From Psettodes erumei (taxonomy: Eukaryota > Chordata > Actinopteri > Pleuronectiformes > Psettodidae): a stretch of DNA of 64,000 nt. Each line of letters begins with the position of its first letter. The stretch's first letter is position 1. A program made the translations under genes and the position numbers. The stretch spans positions 1,488,001 to 1,552,000 of the forward strand of contig JAFBJZ010000874.1 in assembly GCA_016785225.1 (NCBI GenBank). Reading direction: 5' to 3'. The notes under the pieces were generated by a model. It was not told the origin of the DNA and ran no database searches. It saw only the letters and a list, made by a program, of their open reading frames with translations. This document shows, one piece after another, positions 26,315 to 38,878 of this stretch.

Positions 26315-27102
26315 TGACAATGGATATCTATCCTTCCTAATACACCCCCACTACAGTCCCACCTCCTGCCACAGGTTTCTTCCAGAATCTCAGGAAACTT
26401 GAATATTTCCAAGCTGACAAGTCCTCATTTGCAAACATCCAAAAGGACAGATTCGGGCAGCATCCTGCAACTTGTTATGTCCGTCCCCCTTTCTCTGTGC
26501 CTGTCCTGGCCTGAATGAGAGCCATCTGTCAATTAAATTATCCACGTGAGTCTGAACAGGGGACAACAACAACAACAACAACGCACGGTACGGTTTAGGG
26601 ATAAATGGCACATTTATTCAGCGACTCTGGATAGCGCAAAATGCAGAGGCAGAGATTCCTAGGTCCATTGTTACTAAACACAAGCTTACTGCACAATTTG
26701 CACCTAAAAACTAGCCTGAGTTGCAGTTACCTCTGTTAAAGGTCTGTGTTCATGCTTGCAGAAAGATAAGCATTTATGAGTGCTTGGACTAGATAAACAC
26801 AGAAAGAAGTGAGCTGTAGGCCTCCTAATGTACCTTGTAAAATCACTTGTTATATACTTGTACTCACACATCATAAATGTTAATATATAACTGATTTATA
26901 AATATCTCCCTCACACATCTCACATGTTGCACTATGATGATAGCTGGTAATGCTCTTTTTTCAACGTAGCGACAGGGTCACCTGTCCAAACTAAATTTCC
27001 TGCTGCTGCTGGAAGTGACAGCAGGGTCAGTGCTGCAGGAGCAAGTGTATCAGCTACAGGAACAGTAAGTTTAGTGAGGAAGGTGTGGACCTGACAGGAA
27101 CC
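26315..27102. promoter_or_regulatory. Divergent mreg/cpo intergenic region
   Basis: Only 788 bp separates the start codons of mreg (leftward) and cpo (rightward), so both leaders and proximal promoters must fit here unless there are further upstream non-coding exons. It contains a (CAA)n tract near 26562-26582 and, on the cpo side, an AT-rich block with a TATA-like box and an HNF1-like site. No strong CpG island is apparent, which argues against a classic CpG-island bidirectional promoter. Confidence 0.5.
26879..26904 (+). promoter_or_regulatory. Candidate cpo core promoter: HNF1-like site and TATA box
   Basis: GTTAATATATAAC at 26879-26891 has one perfect HNF1 half-site and a near-match second half. 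It is followed by TTTATAA (26895-26901, CDX-type core), which overlaps TATAAATA (26897-26904), a good TATA box about 200 bp before the cpo ATG. HNF1 and CDX2 are established regulators of intestinal brush-border genes, and mammalian CPO is expressed in small-intestinal enterocytes. That these sites drive cpo is inference. Confidence 0.4.
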
Positions 27103-27932
27103 ATGGCTCTTAAATGTTGGACGCTGGGTTTATTCTTGCTGATGAGCAGCGGCTTAGAGATTTCTCCCAGGTGAGTTGTGTTAAGTTTTACATTAACATT
27201 AAATTACTGGTTATGGTATTGTTAGAGTTTTACCTATTCTGTTTTGAATGGTTTGCCAGTTAGATGAATTGACTGGAGTATCTGCCTTTGAAAAAAATAA
27301 TCCACATATTAGGTTTCCTTCATAATCATAATAAAGCATGTATCAGTAATTCCAATCATTTTTACTTTTACAGATTAGTGGAGGGTTTACAATCAGCACA
27401 GAGTTATAATTACACCAAATATCACCCAATGGATGAGGTAAGTGTATCTTTCAATATTTCAAAGCTGGAATCTCCACAGGGGATAGTTCATTTTAATTTT
27501 TTTTTTTTTTTGGTTTTATGTCACACCCTCTTGTTCTTCCTTTTATATTTGCACTCTGATCTTTGAAGATATTATAGATGGACCTTGTCTATCATCAAAA
27601 TTAATACTCACACTGATTAAACTGCGATACAGATCTACATGTGGATGGAGGATGTGGAGCACGGGAACCCAGAGCTGGTCTCCTCTCTCGTTTATGGACA
27701 CACCTATGAAGAAAGAAATATCACTCTGCTGAAGGTATTCAAAGCATTTTACCTCCCTTTCTGTGTCACTTTTAAAAAGTGGGATGTTTTGCTGCTAATC
27801 CCATAGTCACTGCATATGAATGTCTGTCAATCAAATTTTATGCCAACTAATTAACTAAATGTCGCACAAGTCCACAGGAAGTTGAATAATTCTTTTATAC
27901 ACACATTTATTGTTGTTATTATTTGATTATTA

Positions 27933-27968
<36 letters not shown>

Positions 27969-30497
27969 GATAGACCCTGATTCCCAAAAGAGACCCATGT
28001 TTCCATATTGACCTCCACTTATCTTTCTTCACTTGCTTCTGACTCATTTACTTACCTTCATCATTTCCTAAAATGAAACTCCTGGTGGTTTGCGTTGTGT
28101 GTCTCCAGCTTGGACTACAGAACTCAGAGGGCAGAGAGAAGAAGGTGATATGGGTGGACTGCGGTATCCACGCTCGAGAGTGGATCGCTCCTGCCTTCTG
28201 CCAGTGGTTCGTTAAACAGGTGTGTGCACTCAGATGTAATTTAATTATGTCCACATGGGCTGTGGTCCAATAGTCTTTTTCTGCTTTGGATTCTTCCTAA
28301 CAACATGCCAACAACATCCGGCATCGCATAATTACCTATAGCCTAGTGTGCATAAGACATAGGGTGCAATTTTTTGACTATTCGCCGGCAGCCATGCGTT
28401 CATGCAAGTACAGTCTTGTGTGTATGTCAAATGTGTATGTCAAATTCTTCCTGTGTTCAGATTGTGCACTCGTACAAAAACAATAAGAAGCTGGAACAGA
28501 TGCTACAGAACCTGGACATCTACGTTACCCCTGTGATCAATGTGGATGGATATACATTCTCCTGGGCCAATGACAGTGTGAGTCCTTCTTAAATGTCATT
28601 ACTTTTAATTCAGCGAGCACCGCTGTGGAAACGCTGACTTACTGTTTTATGACTGAGGCATTTGTCTCCATCATGTGTTCACTCAGTGCAAGCATCATAT
28701 TTATTCTGTCAAAGAGTACAACTGTAAATGAACTGTGAATGAAACGACCTCGGTAACCAACCTCTGATCCCAGCGACTGCGTCTGCGTGCTGTTTTCATT
28801 CAGACTCGTCTGTGGAGAAAGTCTCGTTCTCTCCCTCCCCAAGGAAGTAACTGCTATGGTGTCGACCTCAACAGGAACTTTAATGCCAACTGGGGAAGTG
28901 AGTGACATACTTCCCTCAGAGACTGATAATATAAACCACACCAGGCAATTACTCATTGGATGTCATAATCAGATATGTTAGTGTCACTACGCAGCTTTTC
29001 TCTGTGCATTCACATCAGAAAACAGCCATAATGTGCCTTGTTCCCCTCATCAGCGGTCGGCGTGTCATTTGACAGTTGTTCAAACATCTACTGTGGGAAA
29101 TCGCCAGGATCAGAGCCAGAGGCTAAAGCTGTGATGGACTTCATTGGTAACTACCTGTCTATCTATGAAATTACATTACAAAACATTATTAAAAATGACA
29201 ATGGTAGCTATTTTTAGTGTGTCATAAATTACATGTACAGGTACAGTAAGTTCATCTATCGGCATGAAATGTACTGTATACATCTTAAAAATGATCCAGT
29301 GTATCTCAGACCTGCTATTATGAAAACACAAATATATAAAAATCATTAAATATAAAAACATTGATGATGTCATGACTGAGGTGCTGCAATGTGTTTATTT
29401 ACATTAACTTAGGGTTTGTACCTTTAAGAGATTATTGTTGTTATGTCATCTTGATATGAGTCCCTTTGTTGTCCTGCCTGTGTGTAGGTAGGATGGTTAA
29501 CCAGACTCTGTGTTTCCTCACTATTCATTCTGCTGGCCAACTTATACTCTTACCATATGGCCACCCTGAGGTCTCTGCACCCAACTATGATGAACTGGTG
29601 AGTATGTGTGCTTCTGTAATTTTTTTTATCAAGTACAGCTGTCTTTGAAGTGACAGAAACATGCATCATGTGTGAACTGTACAGCTTTCAGTTGGCAAGG
29701 CAGCGGCAGAAGAAATGAAGAAGGTACATGGAATGAACTACACCGTAGGAACCTCTCCACAAATCCTTTGTAAGTTTCACACACATTTCAATTCTTTCAA
29801 ATCCTTGTCTGTCCTAAAAAGCTGTTGCTAGCTCACAGTTTAAACTGCACTCACACCACCAGATCATCTCCTGAGTGAACTGAGTCCTGAGTGCAAATCA
29901 GGTCACAATTTGGAATTAGTATTGTCTTGTATCATATGCTTCTTAGGTCCTCCATTCACATACAGCCTGCACTCCAAATCAAAGTAAAAATACTTTTTAC
30001 TACACTAAAAAAGATAAATCTCTTCCTGTAATATTTTCACACTTTTTGCTTCCATTCTCCCTCCTGTCCTTCATTTGCATGTCTCTGTCCTGCACCATCA
30101 GATCCAAACTCAGGTTCAAGTCGTGACTGGGCTCGTCTCATCGGTATCCCATTCTCGTACACCTTCGAGCTGAGGGACAAAGGTGAGTTGGATGTCCATA
30201 ACACATACTCCGACTCCATCAGCCAAATGCATGATGCGCTGACTTTTAGTATGTCATAATCTGATATTGCGTAATGATCGTCCAGGTGAGTTCAGCCACT
30301 TGCTGCCAGAAGAGCAGATACAGCCGGCCTGCGAGGAGGCGTACGCGGGAGCTCTCCACATCATCACGTACGTTCATGACAAGGCTTTCACCAGTGGTCC
30401 CCTCCCAAACGCTGCTGTCACCGCTGTTTCTGCGGTTGCTATGACGATTTGGAGCGCTCTCATGACTGTGTTACTCACTGCAGGGGTCTCGGTGTAA
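27103..30497 (+). CDS. cpo: Carboxypeptidase O, GPI-anchored metallocarboxypeptidase (complete, eleven exons, 378 codons)
   Basis: Exons: 27103-27170, 27374-27437, 27633-27734, 28109-28219, 28461-28577, 28804-28897, 29054-29146, 29488-29597, 29685-29769, 30102-30182, 30286-30497. All borders are GT-AG, phases agree, and the total is 1137 nt with TAA. The ATG is in good context (ACCATGG) and opens a signal peptide (about residues 1-19). The M14 catalytic domain follows directly, without the roughly 90-residue activation peptide of CPA/CPB, as in human CPO (374 residues). Visible residues: zinc ligands H99 and E102 (H-A-R-E) and H230; R159 in L-W-R-K; N177-R178; Y282; R289; catalytic E304 (F-E-L-R-D). 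R289 sits where CPA has Ile255 and CPB Asp255; an Arg there is the CPO hallmark and selects C-terminal Glu/Asp. Several N-X-S/T sequons occur (for example N35, N73, N271). The last ~30 residues are hydrophobic and end at the stop, as in a GPI signal. Predicted role: removal of acidic C-terminal residues from peptides at the enterocyte surface. Confidence 0.95.
27936..27968 (+). repeat. TTA trinucleotide array in a cpo intron
   Basis: A TTA/ATT array in the intron between cpo exons 3 and 4, about 140 bp before the exon that carries the H-A-R-E zinc-ligand motif. Confidence 0.9.
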
Positions 30498-30640
30498 GAC
30501 AGTAAAATCTCAAACCTCAAACAGGGGTGATGTCTGAGCTTTCTATGGGAATGTTTAATACTAATAATAGTAAACTTTTACAATATTTTCTATCAATAAT
30601 CTATCAAATTTTATCATCATTCATTTTATTGACATATGAA

Positions 30641-30646
30641 AATAAA
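30641..30646 (+). terminator. cpo polyadenylation signal
   Basis: A canonical AATAAA lies 144 nt after the cpo stop codon in AT-rich sequence, giving a short 3' UTR. It is the first AATAAA after the stop. Confidence 0.7.
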
Positions 30647-31874
30647 CTTGCTGATCAAAACCTGATATCCTTTATTCTAAAATAACTATATTGTTACACT
30701 ATTCATAAAAGATTTTGATTTTCATAAGAAGCAAAACACTGGAAAAATGTGGCCATTTTCAGACAACCATGATTTTGTGCAAGATTTGCACAGCAGGGGG
30801 CAGCATCACTCAACGCACCGTAATCTTTCCCATCCATGTGTGATTTCTCTCAACCAAATACATGTTCTTATCACCATTTTCTTCAACTTTGCCATGTGAG
30901 TGATGGAGTTTACATCTCATTGTTTTATCATCACATCTGACTCCCTTCCTTTCCAACACCGTGTTTGGATCAGCCGAATTAAAAGACAGGCAAACAAACA
31001 CATCGCATGCTTCAACAGCAATACGCCTTATTGAGAACTCATTAAGATTGGAAGGGCTTGGAGGTTTATCTTTTAATGATTTGATGAAGATTTAAATTAT
31101 GAGCATCAAAGAGTTCACCATCGCAATCAGTACACAGTCATAATATATAAAAGAGAAATACTTGTAAAGCAGGGTCCTTCATCTATACAAAAAAATACCC
31201 ATCAAAGTTTAAAGGCAGGGAAAATCCAGACGCATGTTGGTGCTGCACTGGGATTAAACAAAAATGAAAACGTGGTGAATAGATGAGGAAGACTTTAAAT
31301 GTCATATTTGGAGGGGAGAGACATTTACCACTAATATGCTTCTCAGCACTGCACTGATTCTCAGATCACAGCTGTAGTACCTGATTAACTTCATGTCCCT
31401 GAACTTGTTGTTGTTCCTTGTTATCGACTTGCAATTTCAAAAGCCTAATCACCCAGTTTATCTGGAAAATGACTGGATTTCTGGGGGCCAAGTTCAGATG
31501 GCATTAGAATCTGTCTTTGAATCTTTTTCCACCAATGCCCTAAAAATGCTAAACCAGTGTTCATGTTAGTGCACTCTGGTGCTGTAAGAATTACACTCCG
31601 ATTCACAGAAGCAGTGGAAATTAGCTCCAGCATTACCTCTTACTCGCATTGCCTATTTTCTACAATGGAGGCCGTTGGCTTAGCTCTAACATTTTCTTAT
31701 TGGATTTATATGTTTAAGTCTATTTGGAGGACGACTTCAGCCTTTTTTAGAACCTTAGATATATAGTCTTTCCTGAATGTCCCTCTATCCGTCTCTCTCT
31801 CACTCTGAGATTTATATTTCCAAAGTGTATTCTCCCCTGCTACCTCAGTGACTTCTAGACCACCAGTTATACAG

Positions 31875-32501
<627 letters not shown>

Positions 32502-32859
32502 AAGAAAAAGAAAAAACTACAGGCTACCCATCAAGGAAGAGGTGAATGAAAAATGCATGGAAGGAACAAAGGAGAGGGTACAGGAGGGCAAGGGAAGAAG
32601 TAGTGCTGGCCAACATGAATGAAACAAAATTGATTGGAAGAAAACAAGCAGCAAAAGATTTACACTCAGCCTTGCCTTTATTGAAATGATCATTCAATAG
32701 AGCATTGAGCTTTCGCAGTCTAATGTGAACAGTGTTTTTTAACTGCTCTTACATTTACACAAAACCATAAATAATGACTACATTTTCTTTATATTTTTCC
32801 AGCTATGACACCATGCCAAATAGTGCTTAACATGCACAACTGCAGTGAATCTAGAGTAC

Positions 32860-33465
32860 AAAGAACAGACTTGATCTGTACATGAGTGGCAAGCACTCCA
32901 CCCACTTGTCCCAAACATTCCTGATGGCTGCCAGTTTGTCTTTTTTCCAGTGCGCAGGTTGTATGTCTCTGCTTTCAAATCTAATAACTCTGGAGGACAT
33001 GTTACAAGGGCATGGTTGCTGTGGAATATAAGCCTCCTGGTCTCCTCGTTGCACAAACTTGGTGAAGCCTCATTGTTGGAGGGGTATACTGCCAAATACA
33101 ATACACCTATGTAGGCCTGGAGGTCTACCTGGTCCAATTCACTGCACTTGTCCCCAACCACACCCCTTGGTTCCAGATATGTCATGTCCACTAAAACCTA
33201 CTCCCTGGACTCAGGTAAAAACAGCTGGTAGCTGAAATTGGTGTCATCCACATGATGTGCTGCATCGCAGGTTGGCCCTGGAATCATCCCAACAATGTCT
33301 TCCTCTCTTGTTCTGCTGTTGAAGGATGATGAATGCCAGACAACACATTGTCACTGACTGCACCCTCAGGACCCTCTTCCTCAGGGGCCCCTTCCTCATC
33401 TGTTGGCTGGTCGGTCTCATGATAGTCTGGATCAATTTCTGAATCGACGGCTTCATTTCAGGTTG
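32860..33465 (-). pseudogene. piggyBac-like transposase remnant (frameshifted, truncated)
   Basis: On the minus strand, three pieces in different frames line up in the order of a piggyBac (PGBD-type) transposase: an acidic N-terminal stretch with D-S-E-I-D-P-D-Y-H-E-T-D (about 33450-33280), then L-D-Q-V-D-L-Q-A-Y-I-G (about 33145), which matches the start of the transposase core, then, after a frameshift, D-K-L-A-A-I-R-N-V-W-D-K-W (about 32945-32905) ending near L-P-L-M-Y. The rest of the catalytic core with its aspartates is missing beyond this point. The frameshifts and truncation mean it cannot be active. No terminal repeats or TTAA borders were recognised. Family assignment is from memory of conserved motifs. 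Confidence 0.8.
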
Positions 33466-34286
33466 TATTCCTCTGTGTTCCCTGCAGAATCTTGTCATAC
33501 TGGTGCACCTGGCAGCTCCCACTGTCACGGTCACCCCCAGATCCAGAAGTCGGCACATTTTCCAAAGTGTTTGATCACATGCATTGTCGCTTTTGTGTTC
33601 AACCAGTCACCAAGGGACATGTGACACATAATTCTGCGTTTGTGAGGCAGTGATTTTAGTGGAAAAGCCAGGAGAAGAATAAGATACACAGTGGAGGGTT
33701 TCAGAGGATTCAATGTGGTTTATCGCAATTTACTTTGATTGGACATTTCCTGTAATGTTTCAACAATGAATACCTTGCTGAAATTTTAATTGCAGCCAGC
33801 TGAAGAAAATGATAGTAATATGTTTATTCAGGCATAAGTATGTATTTTTAGGGCGAGACAATACATCTAAACTCTCACAAACTCTCTATGAATCCCCCTT
33901 GAGGCAGCCAGGGTTTCCACTTCCAGACATTTCAGGAGAAAAAGAGGAGAAATCGTGTTGTTGTTTCTGCAAGTGCTGAGACTATTGCGAGAACTCACTC
34001 TAATTTGTTGGCTCTGCTGTATTTTAAATGGATACAAGTGGGGAAAATTTTTTAGTGCTGCTGTCTTTTCAAAACAATGTGTCCAAGATGATATCCCCAA
34101 TATTCCCATGCGTTTCGCCACTGATCCATTCTCATGTTTGAAGTTGAGAAGCATTTCATGAGGCTCTTCAGCTCTTGTGAAACATGTGCTCACATATGAC
34201 GCACACATTCAAATGATGAATAGGTCTGTGTGTGAGAGGGCTCCTCTGCTGTGGACCCATGGCACATCTTTGCCACATTCTTTTAT

Positions 34287-34440
34287 TGCTAATCAATACA
34301 GATGACACCATTTTTTACACACTGTCACTGATGATCAATGGGAATTATGCCATGCTTTTTAACTGTCACTAATAATCAATGAGGGTGGCGCCATCATCTG
34401 CATCTACTGATCATTACAACTGGTGATCAATAACAAAGCT
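34287..34440. repeat. Degenerate ~41-bp tandem repeat with four ATCAAT cores
   Basis: ATCAAT occurs at 34292, 34334, 34375 and 34426. The middle two lie in a repeated phrase, ACTGTCACTRATRATCAATGRG, beginning at 34321 and 34362 (41 bp apart). ATCAAT is the core recognised by Onecut/HNF6-type factors. The block lies about 3.8 kb downstream of cpo. It may be a decayed tandem duplication or a clustered binding region. Confidence 0.45.
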
Positions 34441-34514
34441 GGCTAGAGATGACACATGATCATCATACCAGCAGTCCGTAATGATGGGTAGGCGTGCGTG
34501 CGTACTTGCATGCG

Positions 34515-34520
<6 letters not shown>

Positions 34521-34562
<42 letters not shown>
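34521..34562 (+). repeat. TG microsatellite
   Basis: About twenty TG units, preceded by a GCGTGCGTGCGT-type variant stretch at 34489-34517. Confidence 0.95.
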
Positions 34563-34563
<1 letters not shown>

Positions 34564-34744
34564 TTGTGAGTGTGTGAAGCTCATTGGCAGACAGACAGAG
34601 TGAGGGGACCCAAAACAAATGCACCTACAAAGGTGGCGAGGAAGAATTTCACAGTCGAGTCACGAAGCTCAGGAAGCTGAGTGGCCATATTTCAAATCAA
34701 CATTCAGTCAAGGCTGTCAAGAGATAGTACAGTAGACAGCACTC

Positions 34745-34797
34745 CATCCCTCCTTCCCTCCCTCCCTCCCTCCCTTCCTTCCTTCCTTCCTTCCTTT
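34745..34797 (+). repeat. CCCT/CCTT pyrimidine tract
   Basis: An uninterrupted pyrimidine run of CCCT units passing into CCTT units, able in principle to form triplex DNA. Confidence 0.9.
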
Positions 34798-36572
34798 GTT
34801 TCCCTCTCGTGAGCACTGATTGTGTCAGGGCTCAAGAGCAAATGCAATTTAATGCACCAATCCAACAATTACACAAATGACTGGACAATTCACCCTTGGA
34901 AATATTTGGCACCCCCTGGAGCCTCTAGATACAGGGCAGCCTTTATCAGAGTTATTTTAAGCTGAACAAGGTTGCATGAAGTGGAGAGATTGATTTAAAC
35001 AGTTAAGTTTTATGTGTAAAAATAAACATTAAAATATTGAAAGTAATCTGAGATAAAAGCTCTGCTCCTTAACTTTACAAAGCTTTCAACTGTTTGGCTG
35101 TTTGCTTATGTTGCCATGAAGAGGCCACTGTCAATAAAAACATAATCATATAGTCCTTCTGAAGCAAATTAGCTTACTTTTTGGGTACTGCACTGTAATT
35201 AAATAATAATCAGAATCTGAATAATAATTAATTTATCAGTTGATTTGTGACAGTAATTCTGCTACTACATTATTAGAGGAAACTGGAAAGTCTATAGCAC
35301 TCTTATCTTTGGTAGATCATGTAATAATTAAGATTCCTTTGCAGATTATATCAATTTAGAATCAGAGTGAGTTGAGAAGAAAGGATACACTGATTTGCAG
35401 ACAGGTAGGTGTGGTGCTCCTGTAAAAACATGGAAAATTTACAGTTTCTCTGGCCCCAGTTCTCAACAGTGACCGTGTGAGCACAAGGGTGATTTATTTT
35501 ATTTACTTAACCAGGGTGAACTTTCCAGTCAAGGCCAGCTTCCTCTCAAGTGATTTGCAAGTGTAGAAATGTGCTGGAAACCGCTCTGAGAAATAACCCT
35601 TCATCCTTTTCTCATTCACTTTTGCATTTAGGTCTATCTCTCTCTCTAAATCCTGCAAAATGTTGGATTATAGAATATGAAAAGTTCCCCCATGTCTCGT
35701 TCCTCCTCTCAGAGAGCCAACTCAGATTTAAAGTTGTTATTTTAACCTTTGTGACTGACAGCCCTTTTTCATCCATGAACAATTTGCATCTTCTTGAACC
35801 TTGAAAACAAGGCGAGACTTATTCCCGCTATGTCCTGTCGGCGCCCCCCCTCCAAATGTTGACACAACATTCTCCACATGAGATAACTATGAAAATAACT
35901 CACATCCTTTCCCCCCTGTTCACAGATCAGGAGAGAAAGAAACCGAGACAGAGAGAAAGAGAGAAGAAACCAAGACACAGAGGAAGTGGACAGCTAGAGA
36001 GTGAATGAGGAAAATCGCAGTGGAATAGGGAGAGGCAGACAAAATAACAGAGACCACACAGCAATCATGCCAGTCATAGATCATCACCAAGAGGTGACCG
36101 GGCCATCTGTGTCCCTGTCCGCCTGCAAAATGACTTGCCATCAAAACAGGAAATAGCCAATATTGCACACTGGAACACATCCAATGCCCTGGTGGACATC
36201 TCTACTCTGACACAAATTTGTGTTGGGGTGCAATTGTGTTTAAATATGTGTGATTTCATCTGTGTATGCATGGGTGTTGTCAATGGATTGCCGCTTTGCA
36301 CATCTTTAGTTTTTATGTGTAGACTCTCTGAACTTGTGGCTTCTAACCTCAGCATGGAAAAAAAACAGTATTTCTCTCACTAATTAGATAATGACAGAAA
36401 GACTGATTCTGAAATCAAACACAGAATAACTATGATAATATAGCAAAGCATGACTCGATTCTTGGACACAGTTTGAATAACTTTGTTTCAATAATGTGGA
36501 AAATGGAAAGGAATAAACCTGGACTTACTGTTATTTTATTCTACTACAACTGTTACTTTATACTCTGTGGGG

Positions 36573-36576
<4 letters not shown>

Positions 36577-36611
<35 letters not shown>
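36577..36611 (+). repeat. TG microsatellite
   Basis: About seventeen uninterrupted TG units in otherwise unique-looking sequence. Confidence 0.95.
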
Positions 36612-36614
<3 letters not shown>

Positions 36615-38878
36615 AGAGAAAGTAATATGTTCATGATGAATTGAATCTGTAGCTTTATAGATCTACATGTTGATTTATAGTGCCATAGACTGAATAATGA
36701 ATGTGTGTGTTTCTGAGTGAGCGTTGTGCATCTACACTTTCACTTGGGTATGCGTTTGAGTGCCATGACCTGACAGCTGATCATGAATAATGGTGGTAAT
36801 CAATAGCTGCTCACATCCTTGACCGACGTGGGGGGGGCTGTGATTGACAAGGCGTGTGCACGCACCCAGGCAGACACACACACTTCACGACCCTCCACTT
36901 CCCCACTGAGAAACTCCCTTAAACACTTTCAGTGGGACAGCTTTGCAAAGTCCAACCTTTCGCTTTGCTTCCTTTGAAGCCAAGAACACAGATTCTGCAG
37001 TATGTTAAACAGAGGAGAAGGAGATCTGCAGCTTCTGTCATCACAGTTCAGTGCTGTTATGTTTCCTTCCACCTCTAGGTGACACTGTTGAATAGCACAG
37101 AGACATGAACCACCACCAAGCGAGGCTGTGGGTCTAGAACTGTTTGCTGTGTGGTTTGTGGAATCTGCTTTTTGCACATAAATAGCATGTGATGAACAAA
37201 AGCACAGGAGAAGCAGTAAGCCTCGTGTCTTGTCACTACACTACATATATATATCAGACTCACTGATTGTCAAATATTGGACGTTTACACTGAAAAGACC
37301 TTCCATTTCAGTCATACAGTACCCTGCAGTAATTCTGTGATATGATTACATGCACATAATACAGCACACATTACATGTATGAGTTATGAAATAATATATC
37401 AACAAAGGTTGTATTATACTCAAAGAAACAGTGCTTTTCCTCATTTAGATTTCTGCAGTAGATGCCAAATGAAGAAAACTATAAATGAGATAAATATCAA
37501 AAGTCTTTTCTTAGTCTAACTTCCTCGCTCACTCTTTGTGACTGTGTGTGATGTGTGTAGGCGTGTGTGGGCGGTGGTTCGCACAAATGAGCACACAACT
37601 ATGAACTCAAGCTTGATCTCCTTTTACCAGCAGTTTTGGACTGAAAACAGCATCCTCTCAGTTTCCGTTTATTTTTCCTCCTTCCCTCCATCTTGGTGTC
37701 TTGCTGACTCCTTCTTGTCCTTCCTCTCGCTCAGTATGTACGTTGCTCTTTGCTGTTCAGGCGTAAACTTAGTTCACCTACTCGCCCGATGTGATACCCC
37801 GTCCTGGAGACACACACCCACAGTAGAAGATGGATCACGCTCTGGAGTAATAAGGCATGGATGTGCAGACGTCGGAGCCAACAGGAGTTTGGGCCTCTGC
37901 CCAGCTGTCCTCTGAGGACAGAGCGCCCTTTAGCCTACATAAGAAGCATATTCCTGCCTCTGCCGGGATGTCATCATTTCTCATGTTCCTGTGTCGGGGT
38001 CATGAAGTAGCGGAGCCACTGGTGGCAGACAGTCAGGGTTGGACTCAATGAAGAAATCATGCAGGCTGCTTGCTCATGCTCCGAACAATACCTGGCTTTT
38101 TTTCTAATTCATTTATTTCAAATTAGAGGAACCATTAATGCCACAACAGAGCACTGGCTGAGAATTAACTTTTAATATTTTGATTGACATGAAGTGATTT
38201 TGTTATCCACGCCGCTCAGCCATCATAATCCACAACTCATAAGAGCAGACAGGGATGGCATGCCCTTTTGTTTCTATTTAGGTATGTGCCCTATTGAAGA
38301 ACTCGTGTGTGCCTGTTTTTACCTAATCTTTCTCTTCCCTTTCTCTGTTATACTCACACACACAAATAGGGACAAGCTTGACTTCTTCTTAGACTGACAC
38401 AGAAGTCCTAAAATACTTAAGGAACTACTACTACAGGAGCCCCATTTGCGACCTCAACACTTCATTTTCACCCCTCCATATTACTCCTTGATTCAGTCAC
38501 ACAGGGTTCCCTTCACAAAGCCTCTGAGAAATCCAGTATTTCCATCTCTGCTCTTAATCCTCACTGGAATGTACTTTTAGTACAACTGTGCAAGCAAGGG
38601 CAGTGTCCGGTGCAGTCAGTGGAAATGCAGTATTGGATTTAAACATTGCTTTCAGTCCAGGCAAACATTTATTTTTCTGTGCAGACAGGAAACACTGAAG
38701 ACTATTCTGATGTGTTTCTCTACGTTTTAAATAGGGAATGCAGCATAACCAAATCCATGGTAACGTGTTGATTGCTAAAGTAGGGCTGGTTGAAATGATG
38801 CTGCTGACTAACCTACAGTAATTGAAATAACAACTATTAGAACACAAACAAAAATACTTTTGCATCTTATTCCCTGAC

